Positions 1 through 5,798 of a stretch of 8,472 bases of DNA are shown one piece after another (position 1 is the first letter of the stretch; every line of letters starts with the position of its first letter). The notes under the pieces were generated by a model, which was not told where the DNA came from, ran no database searches, and saw nothing but the letters and a program-made list of their open reading frames with translations. A program made the translations under genes and the position numbers. The stretch is from Phycisphaerae bacterium (lineage in GTDB: Bacteria; Planctomycetota; Phycisphaerae; Sedimentisphaerales; SG8-4). The stretch is from positions 1 through 8,472 of the forward strand of contig JAUXAH010000067.1 in assembly GCA_030614945.1 (NCBI GenBank), given 5' to 3'.

Positions 1-125
1 TCTTTTCTAATTTCCCGACCGCCAATTGCTTGCGGTGGGTACCCCAGTGTTGACATAAGCACCAAACCCAAACCAATTGTTATGACTGCGCTGTTGATAT
101 GGTACCCTTTTGTTAGATGCTTCAT
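1..125 (-). CDS. N-terminus of a secreted or membrane protein (partial)
   Basis: This is the 5' end of a minus-strand gene that runs off the left edge. ATG lies at 125-123, and a GGAGGA ribosome-binding site (133-138 on the plus strand as TCCTCC) sits 7 nt upstream. The 41 visible codons start MKHLTKGYHINS, followed by the hydrophobic stretch AVITIGLGLVLMSTLG and then YPPQA/IGGREIRK. This is a typical Sec signal peptide: a basic N-region with K2 and K6, a hydrophobic core at about residues 13-28, and a plausible cleavage after Ala at PQA. The mature protein lies outside the window, so no function can be named. The good ribosome-binding site and signal peptide make the gene likely real. It is separated from rsmA by 250 nt and probably has its own promoter. 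Confidence 0.7.
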   Translation of the reverse strand, partial: MKHLTKGYHINSAVITIGLGLVLMSTLGYPPQAIGGREIRK

Positions 126-253
126 TTTTTTGTCCTCCATCGAAATTTTTTCGTTTTTTATTAACGTTTTAATCGCCCTTATGAACCGGCGTTTCCCAAA
201 TATGGCATATCCTCCATCCCTGTGGACCGCTACCAGAATAAATATTTTGATAA

Positions 254-282
254 ATTATGCCCGAATTCCGCCAAAGCGCCAA
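254..282 (-). promoter_or_regulatory. Possible promoter for the secreted-protein gene
   Basis: On the minus strand a TTGGCG (plus 277-282) and a CATAAT (plus 254-259) are 17 nt apart. They match 4/6 and 5/6 of the sigma-70 hexamers. Transcription would start near 248, leaving a leader of about 120 nt before the ATG at 125. No other promoter is obvious in the gap 126-375. The call is from hexamer match only. Confidence 0.35.
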
Positions 283-375
283 GCACAAATTTAGGCATTG
301 CTTGCGACTTATCGGAAAACCGCAGCCTTTACTCTCCGCCGTTCTTGTGCATAATGTAGCCAAAATGCCGGTAAT

Positions 376-1266
376 TTACCTTGGCGTTAGGTGTTCGTAA
401 CACAGGTTTGCAATAGCAATATAATCTTCCGGCGGCAGTTGTTCGGGGCGGTGGTGCGGGTCGATGCAGCATTGTTCGAAGATTTTAGGCCAACCGTGAA
501 TTTCCGTGAGCTTGCCGGCCGCAAGTTTTGTGCAGGCCTTTAGCATTTTTCGGCGGTGTCGCATAAAGAGATTTACGACCTCGCTGAAAAGTTCCATATT
601 CTGAATCCGGCTCACTTTCTCCTTTTTGCGGACAAAGCTGACCATTGCAGAATCGACTTGCGGCTGGGGCCAGAAGACCGTCGGCCTCAAAACCCTTATC
701 GTTTTTACATCGCCGGTCACGCTCAGCAGGATGCTCAATATGCCGTAGTCTTTGCTGCCGGCAGCAGCCGTCATTCGCTCGGCCACTTCCTTTTGGACCG
801 TGGCATACATATTGTCTGCTGTTGTCGGGCCTGTAACCAAATTCAGCATTACAGGAGAAGCTACATTATAAGGCAGATTTGCCACTAACAGGAACCGGCC
901 GGGATATTTTTTACGGGCCGGCTCAATTGCGTCTGTGACGGTGCGGCTGATAGTATTCTTGTTCTTGAGGATATCGGCGTTGATGACCTCGACGTTTTCG
1001 GCTTTTGCCAGTTGCCTTTTTGCAATTTTGGCCAGTGTCCCATCAACCTCCACGGCGATGACCTTGCCGGCACGCTGGGCCAGGGCCTCAGTCAAAGAAC
1101 CTGTCCCGCAGCCCACCTCAAGCACAATATCATTATTGTGGATATTCGCAGAATCTACGAGCTTTCCCATCAGATTCAGGTCGATGAGGAAATACTGGCC
1201 GAGCCGTTTGTTCGGCCCCAGGCCTGATGATGCAAGCAACTGCTGGATTTGCTGCTTAGTCTGCAT
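376..1266 (-). CDS. rsmA: 16S rRNA (adenine1518-N6/adenine1519-N6)-dimethyltransferase
   Basis: This is KsgA/RsmA, the SAM-dependent enzyme that dimethylates two adjacent adenines in the helix 45 loop of 16S rRNA during late 30S assembly. From ATG 1266 the protein is 296 residues, usual for the family. Family motifs appear in order: LGQYFLID (22-29), the SAM glycine loop EVGCGTGSLT (50-59), NADIL (96-100), the catalytic NLPY (130-133), FWPQPQVDS (198-206) and HRRKML (237-242). A GTG nine codons upstream (1293-1291) overlaps the pdxA stop codon as GTGA and would give 305 residues. The ATG is preferred because the extra residues are encoded by the 7-nt repeat tract and the family normally begins close to the QIQQLL helix. 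It is the last gene of the ribE-pdxA-rsmA operon. No terminator hairpin with a T-run follows the stop codon. Confidence 0.95.
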   Translation of the reverse strand: MQTKQQIQQLLASSGLGPNKRLGQYFLIDLNLMGKLVDSANIHNNDIVLEVGCGTGSLTEALAQRAGKVIAVEVDGTLAKIAKRQLAKAENVEVINADILKNKNTISRTVTDAIEPARKKYPGRFLLVANLPYNVASPVMLNLVTGPTTADNMYATVQKEVAERMTAAAGSKDYGILSILLSVTGDVKTIRVLRPTVFWPQPQVDSAMVSFVRKKEKVSRIQNMELFSEVVNLFMRHRRKMLKACTKLAAGKLTEIHGWPKIFEQCCIDPHHRPEQLPPEDYIAIANLCYEHLTPR

Positions 1267-1278
1267 AATTGCATATCG

Positions 1279-1327
1279 CGTATTCCGCTTCACGCTTCAC
1301 GCTTCACGAGATGCGCTTCACGTTTTG
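1279..1327. repeat. Degenerate heptanucleotide array at the pdxA/rsmA junction
   Basis: Seven consecutive 7-nt units begin at 1279, 1286, 1293, 1300, 1307, 1314 and 1321, and every unit starts with CG on the plus strand. Four are exactly CGCTTCA (1286, 1293, 1300, 1314) and one is CGAGATG (1307). The array covers the end of pdxA and the region just before rsmA. It shares a 17-nt stretch (1296-1312) exactly with the array upstream of pdxA (2367-2383). Confidence 0.8.
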
Positions 1328-2351
1328 TCGTCGCCATTTGGATTGCGGTCGTTATGGCAGATTTCATACCGGCTGGGTTGGCAAGGTTTCGCTCTACGAT
1401 ATCGAAGGCTGTTCCGTGAGCTGGTGATGTTCGTATTATTGGTATGCCGATAGTGATATTAACGGCTTTCTCGAAATCGAGCAGCTTTACAGGAATCATA
1501 CCCTGGTCGTGATACATTGCGACAACGGCGTCAAATTCACCGCCGGCAGCCCGCAAAAAGAGCGTATCGGCGCTGAATGGGCCGAGGCAGTTTATATCTT
1601 GTTCCTGTGCTAATAAAATCGCGGGCGATATTATCCGCCGTTCTTCATCGCCGAATTGGCCGTCTTCACTGGCGTGAGGATTCAGTGCCGCAACGCCAAT
1701 CTTAGGATGTTCCACACGGAAGTATTCTTTTAATGTGTCATTTAATAAATCTATCGGCTCGAACACGCAGCCGATTGTGAACTTGTGCCGCACTTCAAAC
1801 AGCGCTTCGTGAATTGTCGCCAGCGCCAGTTTTAACGGACCGGCGACGAGCATCATTGCCTTTCGCGGAGATTTGCAACGCTCGGCCAGCATCTCCGTAT
1901 GGCCGGGCCACGCTGCGCCGGCCAACTTCCAGCTGGTTTTGCTGATTGGTGCGGTTACTACCGCATCGATTATACCTGCCCGAGCGGCGTCAATGGCATC
2001 GAGGCAAAACCTTATTGATGTCTCACCGGCAACTTTGCTGGGGCCTCTAATCCAGGGTGGGACGGAATATTCGTCGTAATCAGCTACAACAACTTTATGA
2101 GGGTAATCTCTGCTGATTTTTTCGTGTTGATGCCGACCCCAGAATGGTTCAATCTCGACTTTGTCGGCGGCGTAACAAAGCTGTTCGTTCATACCGAAAA
2201 CAATAAATTTTGCTGCCCGGCGTATATTCGGGTCAGCCAGCGCTTTTACAACAACCTCCGGGCCGATACCGGCGGCATCGCCCATCGTTACCCCTATGAC
2301 CATTTGGTTGGTTATCGAGTTGTTGCTGTTGCTCTTGTTCATATAACTCAT
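1290..2351 (-). CDS. pdxA: 4-hydroxythreonine-4-phosphate dehydrogenase
   Basis: PdxA oxidises 4-phosphohydroxy-L-threonine with NAD, giving after decarboxylation 3-amino-1-hydroxyacetone phosphate for DXP-dependent pyridoxal phosphate synthesis. It is a cytoplasmic, metal-dependent dimer. The chosen ATG at 2351 gives 353 residues and is preceded by AGTAGGA. A TTG at 2393 would add 14 residues coded by repeat DNA, and a later ATG at 2303 directly precedes VIGVTMGDAAGIGPE. Landmarks from the 2351 start are the N-terminal VTMGDAAGIGPE (about 21-32), TAPISK (134-139), and the three metal-binding histidines in GHTEML (H151), NPHASEDG (H226) and YHDQG (H281). The last residues, about TTKREAHLVKREA, are coded by the 7-nt repeat tract and look like an added tail. 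The stop TGA overlaps a GTG in the rsmA frame. The PdxA2 branch of the family (threonate catabolism) cannot be excluded by motif alone, but the ribE/rsmA context favours vitamin B6 synthesis. Confidence 0.93.
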   Translation of the reverse strand: MSYMNKSNSNNSITNQMVIGVTMGDAAGIGPEVVVKALADPNIRRAAKFIVFGMNEQLCYAADKVEIEPFWGRHQHEKISRDYPHKVVVADYDEYSVPPWIRGPSKVAGETSIRFCLDAIDAARAGIIDAVVTAPISKTSWKLAGAAWPGHTEMLAERCKSPRKAMMLVAGPLKLALATIHEALFEVRHKFTIGCVFEPIDLLNDTLKEYFRVEHPKIGVAALNPHASEDGQFGDEERRIISPAILLAQEQDINCLGPFSADTLFLRAAGGEFDAVVAMYHDQGMIPVKLLDFEKAVNITIGIPIIRTSPAHGTAFDIVERNLANPAGMKSAITTAIQMATTKREAHLVKREA

Positions 2352-2356
2352 ATTTC

Positions 2357-2398
2357 CTACTCTCGTTTCACGCTTCACGAGATACAAATTCAAAATCC
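2357..2398. repeat. Degenerate heptanucleotide array between ribE and pdxA
   Basis: Seven-nt units at 2364 (CGTTTCA), 2371 (CGCTTCA), 2378 (CGAGATA), 2385 (CAAATTC) and 2392 (AAAATCC) fill the 38-nt gap between the pdxA ATG and the ribE stop codon, with edges extending into both. The CG-first phase and the CGAGAT unit are shared with the array at 1279-1327. Positions 2367-2383 repeat 1296-1312 exactly. Confidence 0.7.
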
Positions 2399-3031
2399 CA
2401 GTTGTTTTAATTTTTCCACTGTTAGCAGTTGCTTTTGTGGCAGAATCTTTTCGAGCTGCTTCTTTATCGTCTTTACGATTATATCAGTTTCGATGTTTAC
2501 CGTATCGCCGATTTTTGCTGTGCCCAGCGTCGTTTTTTTCAGCGTCTCAGGTATTATCGCGGCGCTGAAGCCGTTTTCATCCATACTCGCTATCGTCAAA
2601 CTTATTCCGTCAACGGCGACCGAACCTTTGGCCACCATTTGCTCGAGCAGTTCCTCGCCGGCTGCAAATTTTATATCGGCGAATTGACCTTGCTTATTGA
2701 TTGCTTTAATTGTTGCTACCCCGTCGATATGGCCCTGGACGATATGTCCGCCCAATCGACCGGTGGCTTTCAGAGCCAGTTCGACGTTTACCGGTGATGA
2801 GGGTTTTAGTTTGCCCAGGTTCGACTTTGTGAGTGTCTCGCTGCTGGTGTCAAATGCTGCAAGCCCGCCATCCAGCCTGGCGACCGTCAGACACACGCCG
2901 TTTATGGCTATACTATCGCCGATTTTGCTCTCATCGGCCAGTTTGCCTGAGTTTATGGTCAGCAAAAGGCCCCCGGCACTTCGGCGAACCGATTTTACCG
3001 TGCAAATTGCCTCTATAAGCCCTGTGAACAT
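2390..3031 (-). CDS. ribE: Riboflavin synthase, alpha subunit
   Basis: The enzyme dismutates two molecules of 6,7-dimethyl-8-ribityllumazine to riboflavin plus the pyrimidinedione precursor, the last step of riboflavin synthesis. The 213-residue protein starts with the family signature MFTGLIE. It shows the internal duplication of two lumazine-binding barrels: the first has IGDSIAINGVCLTV (37-50), the second KGSVAVDGISLTI (135-147), with GGHIVQGHIDG (94-104) at the junction. Length and start fit the family. No good Shine-Dalgarno sequence precedes the ATG; the 5' leader there consists of AT-rich 7-nt repeats. It is the first gene of the operon, and its stop TGA overlaps the TTG that could open pdxA. 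The symbol follows the common ribE usage; some genomes call this gene ribC or ribB. Confidence 0.96.
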   Translation of the reverse strand: MFTGLIEAICTVKSVRRSAGGLLLTINSGKLADESKIGDSIAINGVCLTVARLDGGLAAFDTSSETLTKSNLGKLKPSSPVNVELALKATGRLGGHIVQGHIDGVATIKAINKQGQFADIKFAAGEELLEQMVAKGSVAVDGISLTIASMDENGFSAAIIPETLKKTTLGTAKIGDTVNIETDIIVKTIKKQLEKILPQKQLLTVEKLKQLGF

Positions 3032-3036
3032 TTGAA

Positions 3037-3069
3037 ATTGACTATTTGCTATTGACTATTTACTATTGA
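3037..3069. repeat. ATTGACT-type heptanucleotide array in the ribE leader
   Basis: Four 7-nt units (ATTGACT, ATTTGCT, ATTGACT, ATTTACT) and a partial fifth unit follow each other from 3037. They can also be read as two 14-nt units at 3037-3050 and 3051-3064. With transcription starting near 3089, the array would lie in the 5' untranslated leader of ribE. Confidence 0.75.
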
Positions 3070-3095
3070 AAAAAGAAAACTAAACGGTAAAATGG

Positions 3096-3124
3096 ATTAT
3101 AAATAATTAATAATCAATAATCAA
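3096..3124 (-). promoter_or_regulatory. Promoter of the ribE-pdxA-rsmA operon
   Basis: On the minus strand there is a perfect TATAAT (-10, plus 3096-3101) and a TTGATT (-35, plus 3119-3124), 17 nt apart. The start point would be near 3089, giving a ribE leader of about 58 nt. The -35 hexamer is one unit of a 7-nt repeat array, so TTGATT recurs at spacings of 10, 17 and 24 nt; only the 17-nt one is ideal. No FMN-riboswitch sequence was seen in the leader. Confidence 0.55.
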
Positions 3125-3132
3125 TAATCAAT
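3109..3132. repeat. AATAATC heptanucleotide array in the divergent gap
   Basis: Three exact AATAATC units (3109, 3116, 3123) and a partial fourth lie between the two diverging transcription units. Read on the other strand the unit is ATTGATT after rotation, one base from the ATTGACT units at 3037-3069. The two arrays are therefore inverted with respect to each other across about 40 nt. Confidence 0.8.
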
Positions 3133-3154
3133 ATTAAAAGGGCTGGGAGCAATT

Positions 3155-3652
3155 ATGAATACGTTCTGGCTGAAAATAGCGGCTCTTGTGATTATCATTA
3201 TAATTGGAGTTGTTTTGTTGGCGAACTTCCTGTCTTCCGGAATTGAAGAGGCAACGGATTTCGAGAGGGTCGAAAAACTGGTGGAGGCCCAGGAAGCCAA
3301 GTTTCAGGCCGAGCTTGCCGAAGCTGAACTAAAGGCTAAACAGGCAAAACAGGCAAAGGCAAAAAGGGCAGATGTAAAACAGCCGACTGTCCAGCCGAAG
3401 CCCGATGAGATAGAGCAACTGCAGCAAAATCTACAGGCCCAAAAGTTATATCAGTGGGCCGAGACAGAATTTAGAATCGCCCGCAAGCCGCTCATGAGTT
3501 ATAAAAGATGCGTGGATTTTTGCCGCCAGATAATCCAACGGTGGCCGGACAGCCCAGAAGCCGCCAAGGCGAGAGTGCTGCTGCGTAGGATACCAGAGCG
3601 CTACCGCAAGCAATATAATATCACCGATGAAGAAATGGGCATTTCGAGTTGA
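3155..3652 (+). CDS. Membrane-anchored coiled-coil protein of unknown function
   Basis: I do not recognise this 165-residue protein. One transmembrane segment (about residues 7-27, very rich in I/V/L) follows a short N-terminus with a single Lys. A charged region rich in E, A, K and Q (about 32-75) is probably a coiled coil. A short linker with KQPTVQPKPDE leads to a C-terminal helical part (about 97-150) resembling one TPR-like repeat, with CRQIIQRWPDSPEAAKAR as its core. The topology suggests a short cytoplasmic N-terminus with the coiled coil and helical part on the outside, or a signal anchor. The ATG is supported by GGGAG (3145-3149) five nt upstream. It is the first gene of a plus-strand run, 45 nt before the thymidylate synthase start and in the same reading frame as it. 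Tol-Pal or YbgF-like periplasmic scaffolds have similar architecture, but no specific relationship is claimed. Confidence 0.8.
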   Translation: MNTFWLKIAALVIIIIIGVVLLANFLSSGIEEATDFERVEKLVEAQEAKFQAELAEAELKAKQAKQAKAKRADVKQPTVQPKPDEIEQLQQNLQAQKLYQWAETEFRIARKPLMSYKRCVDFCRQIIQRWPDSPEAAKARVLLRRIPERYRKQYNITDEEMGISS

Positions 3653-3697
3653 AGGTATTATAAAAAAGGCGATGTAAATTGCCAGTGGGAGACGACT

Positions 3698-4582
3698 ATT
3701 TCAACACCGACTGCTAATATCCCTGTAATTGCGATAACCGCTGACTGTCTGCCCGAAGCGTGGGAGAAAGCTGTTTTGGCTGTGTGGGACAAGGGCTTGG
3801 AGGTCAAAACTCAGTATGATAAGCCCGAAGACCCGCCGAGCAAAGACGCAACTGTTATAGTTACCATCACCGACCCTTTCAATGAGCCGAGGATTCACAA
3901 GAACTTTCCGGGCGGGCCCGCTGAGCTTGAGTCGTATCGGCTGGAAGTAGTCAGTGGCATTCACGACCACTGGATTGACCCTGCTGCCGGTAAGTGGACC
4001 TATACATATCACGAACGGTTATTTGCATACTGTCCGGTGGAAAATATACGCCGCGCTGATGCGCCAAAGCCTTTCAGGAAAGTCGACCAGATTCAGTATA
4101 TTATCGATTACCTCTCGCAGGCAGGGCACAGCCGCAGAGCTCAAGCAATAACCTGGATGCCGACGGCTGACCCACAGACGGATGACCCGCCCTGCCTTCA
4201 GAGAATATGGTGCCGGTTGGTGGCCGGACAACTGGCACTTAATATGAATACCCACTGGCGCAGCAGAGACCTTTACAAAGCGTGGTTTATGAATGTCTAT
4301 GCCATAACCTCCCTTCAGAGGATAATTGCCGAGGGAATATCTAAGAAAATAAATCAGCCGGTAACAGTGGGCAGGTATGTCGATATAAGCGATTCGCTGC
4401 ATATCTACGGTAGCTACTTTGCAGAGGCCGCCGCCGAAGTGGAAAAAATGCGCAAAAGCCCGTTTACCGAGCGGGCCTGGAATAGCAATCACCCGGCTTT
4501 TGAGATGATGACACAGGAAGCCAGAGAAAAGTTGGCACAGGACCCCGACTGCTATGCAAAGCCCGGCAAGCGTGAACTCTGA
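3698..4582 (+). CDS. thyA: Thymidylate synthase family protein, archaeal-like type
   Basis: ThyA-type thymidylate synthase methylates dUMP to dTMP using methylene-tetrahydrofolate. Aligned with E. coli ThyA motifs (numbers from an ATT start at 3698, 294 residues), the following are visible: the RR pair that holds phosphate in SRRAQAITW (R146-R147), the catalytic Cys in PPCLQRIWCR (C166), the RSxD element in HWRSRDLY (R188, D191), the dUMP-selecting Asn in KAWFMN (N199), and SLHIYG (H235, Y237). The His after the catalytic Cys in E. coli is Leu here. PFNEPRIHKNFPGG and GIHDHWIDP also fit the longer archaeal-like variants. No ATG, GTG or TTG occurs in frame from the previous stop (3650-3652) until TTG 3776, and that TTG would remove the conserved LPEAWEKA strand and helix. 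ATT 3698 has GGGAG (3687-3691) six nt upstream and gives the expected N-terminus, so it is the best start, though unusual. A sequence error or TGA readthrough from the upstream gene remains possible. Asn199 argues against a dCMP hydroxymethylase. Confidence 0.85.
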   Translation: MSTPTANIPVIAITADCLPEAWEKAVLAVWDKGLEVKTQYDKPEDPPSKDATVIVTITDPFNEPRIHKNFPGGPAELESYRLEVVSGIHDHWIDPAAGKWTYTYHERLFAYCPVENIRRADAPKPFRKVDQIQYIIDYLSQAGHSRRAQAITWMPTADPQTDDPPCLQRIWCRLVAGQLALNMNTHWRSRDLYKAWFMNVYAITSLQRIIAEGISKKINQPVTVGRYVDISDSLHIYGSYFAEAAAEVEKMRKSPFTERAWNSNHPAFEMMTQEAREKLAQDPDCYAKPGKREL

Positions 4583-4583
4583 A

Positions 4584-4611
4584 TCAAACCACGAACCACG
4601 AGGTACGAGAT
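4584..4611. repeat. ACGAGAT-type heptanucleotide array
   Basis: Four 7-nt units (TCAAACC, ACGAACC, ACGAGGT, ACGAGAT) from 4584 fill the 29-nt gap between the thymidylate synthase stop and the next ATG. The GAGG at 4600-4603, inside the third unit, is the only plausible ribosome-binding site, 8 nt before ATG 4612. The CGAGAT core matches units in the arrays at 1279-1327 and 2357-2398. Confidence 0.7.
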
Positions 4612-5466
4612 ATGACTTTGGTTGTGAATGGTGAAAAAATTGAAGATTCCGTAATACAGCAGGAAGCTGAGCGATTGAGGCCAAGTTACGAACAAACGTT
4701 TAAGGATATGGACACCAAAGAACGAGAGGCTCAGCTGCTTGATTGGTCCAGAGAGAATGTGATTGAAAGGGTCTTAATCAATCAGGAAGCGAAAAAGAAG
4801 GACGACCGGATACCGCAAAACCAAATCGATGTCGCTTTAGCGGAATTGAAAAAACCGCATGAAGATCGGCAGTTGCCCGAAGAGCTTAATGCTGAGAATG
4901 AAGAAAAAATAAAAGAAGAGATTGAGTTGCAAATGAAGGTTGAGCGGATGTTGCAGGATGTTTGCAAAGACGTCCCTGGGCCGTCGCAGGAAGCCGTCCT
5001 GAAATTCTATGAGGAAAATAAAGAGCAGTTAAAATCTGCCGGGCAGGTCAGAGTGGGCCATATAGTAAAATACATAAGCTGGCAGGCGGATGAAGCGGCC
5101 GCCTGTGATGTGATAACAAAAGCACAGGATGAATTGAAAAACGGCGCAGTTTTTGAAACGCTGGCCAAAAAGTATTCCGATTGTCCTGAAAATGGTGGCG
5201 ACCTGGGCTATATTACAAGGGGGCAAATGGTGGAAGAGTTTGAGGACGTGGTTTTTAATTTGAATGTGGGGGAGGTAAGCGACGTTTTTCGCACCCGCTT
5301 TGGGTTTCATATAGCCCGGCTGTATGACAGGAAGCCGGGGGTGGTGCCCGCTCTTAAAGAAGTTAAAGACCATATATTAAGTGAGCTTGCCGAGCAGATG
5401 CGGGCAAAAGCCATTAACGAGTTTGTAGACCGGTTAAAAACCGAGGCCAAAATCGAAGAAATATAA
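4612..5466 (+). CDS. Parvulin-type peptidyl-prolyl cis-trans isomerase, SurA/PpiC-like
   Basis: The 284-residue protein has a SurA-type N-terminal helical region (about 1-130; starts TLVVNGEKIEDSVI) and a C-terminal parvulin rotamase domain (about 145-240). Parvulin landmarks are VGHIVK with the conserved His150, FETLAKKYSDCPENGGDLGY (181-200), F210, VFNLNVGEVSD (214-224) and FGFHIARL (230-237). A final helix (about 247-284) packs back as in SurA/PrsA relatives. Family role: isomerising X-Pro bonds and chaperoning unfolded chains. Unusually, no signal peptide or membrane anchor precedes the VNGEKI strand that normally follows one. As read the protein is therefore cytoplasmic, like NifM-type parvulins, or its true start is misjudged; nothing signal-like is coded upstream. 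ATG 4612 uses GAGG at 4600-4603. It follows thyA by 29 nt and is probably co-transcribed. No clear T-run terminator follows. Confidence 0.88.
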   Translation: MTLVVNGEKIEDSVIQQEAERLRPSYEQTFKDMDTKEREAQLLDWSRENVIERVLINQEAKKKDDRIPQNQIDVALAELKKPHEDRQLPEELNAENEEKIKEEIELQMKVERMLQDVCKDVPGPSQEAVLKFYEENKEQLKSAGQVRVGHIVKYISWQADEAAACDVITKAQDELKNGAVFETLAKKYSDCPENGGDLGYITRGQMVEEFEDVVFNLNVGEVSDVFRTRFGFHIARLYDRKPGVVPALKEVKDHILSELAEQMRAKAINEFVDRLKTEAKIEEI

Positions 5467-5540
5467 ACGGATGGCAATAAAGCGAAAAACAAGAAGCGCA
5501 AAACCAAAATATAGATGTTATTGCGAGCCCTTTTCCTCTT

Positions 5541-5705
5541 GTCATTCCGAGCGGAGCGAAGCGCAGTCGAGGAATCTGTTATAAAAATTGTCATTGCGAA
5601 CGAAGCGAAGCAATCTCTTCCTGTCCTCAATTTGTCATTCTGAGACGAAGCCGAAGAATCTCAATTATTCTAAGGCCGGATGTTTCGCTTCGTTCAACAT
5701 GACAG
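5541..5705. repeat. Cluster of four covarying palindromic repeats
   Basis: Four copies of a TGTCATT...GCGAAGCGAAG...AATCT element lie close together, three forward and one inverted. In each, a 5-bp stem closes a loop rich in CGAAGCGAA. The stems are ATTCC/GGAAT (5544-5548, 5571-5575), ATTGC/GCAAT (5593-5597, 5610-5614), ATTCT/AGAAT (5637-5641, 5655-5659) and, inverted, ATGTT/AACAT (5680-5684, 5696-5700). The stems differ but stay paired, as expected of a dispersed extragenic palindrome whose fold is maintained. Another copy is at 7660-7681. The stretch just before (5467-5540) has no gene; it is purine-rich and may contain decayed 7-nt units. Confidence 0.8.
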
Positions 5706-5762
5706 AACATCGAGACAGTTTTATCGGGCTGTTATAAAAAGCAAAAAAGTGGGTGTCTTGAT

Positions 5763-5791
5763 TTGTCCTTTTGGGTTTTTTGTATTATACT
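5763..5791 (+). promoter_or_regulatory. Promoter for the RNA at 5799-6048
   Basis: A TTGTCC (5763-5768) and a TATACT (5786-5791) are 17 nt apart and match 4/6 and 5/6 of the sigma-70 hexamers. The predicted start is near 5799, just before the first paired segment of the RNA. A TTGATT at 5758-5763 with TATTAT at 5783-5788 is an alternative with a 19-nt spacer. Confidence 0.5.
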
Positions 5792-5798
5792 TTAATTA

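Noticed and set aside
217..245. Similarity of GGTAGCGG...CAGGGATGG in the minus-strand leader to the 3' part of a c-di-GMP-I riboswitch
   Set aside because: The defining upstream core (GACGCAAAGCC-like) and the rest of the fold are absent.
82..294. 70-codon plus-strand frame with hydrophobic stretch
   Set aside because: It is the antisense of a well-supported minus-strand gene start (ATG 125, GGAGGA) and its leader; no ribosome-binding site.
370..380. Perfect palindrome GGTAATTTACC across the rsmA stop codon as a terminator
   Set aside because: The palindrome is too short and AT-rich and no T-run follows.
935..1453. 172-codon plus-strand frame
   Set aside because: It is antisense to rsmA and pdxA, both identified by catalytic motifs; it reads through the heptamer array.
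3776..3778. TTG as the start of thymidylate synthase
   Set aside because: It would remove the conserved N-terminal IPVI...LPEAWEKA segment and has no good ribosome-binding site; ATT 3698 fits better.
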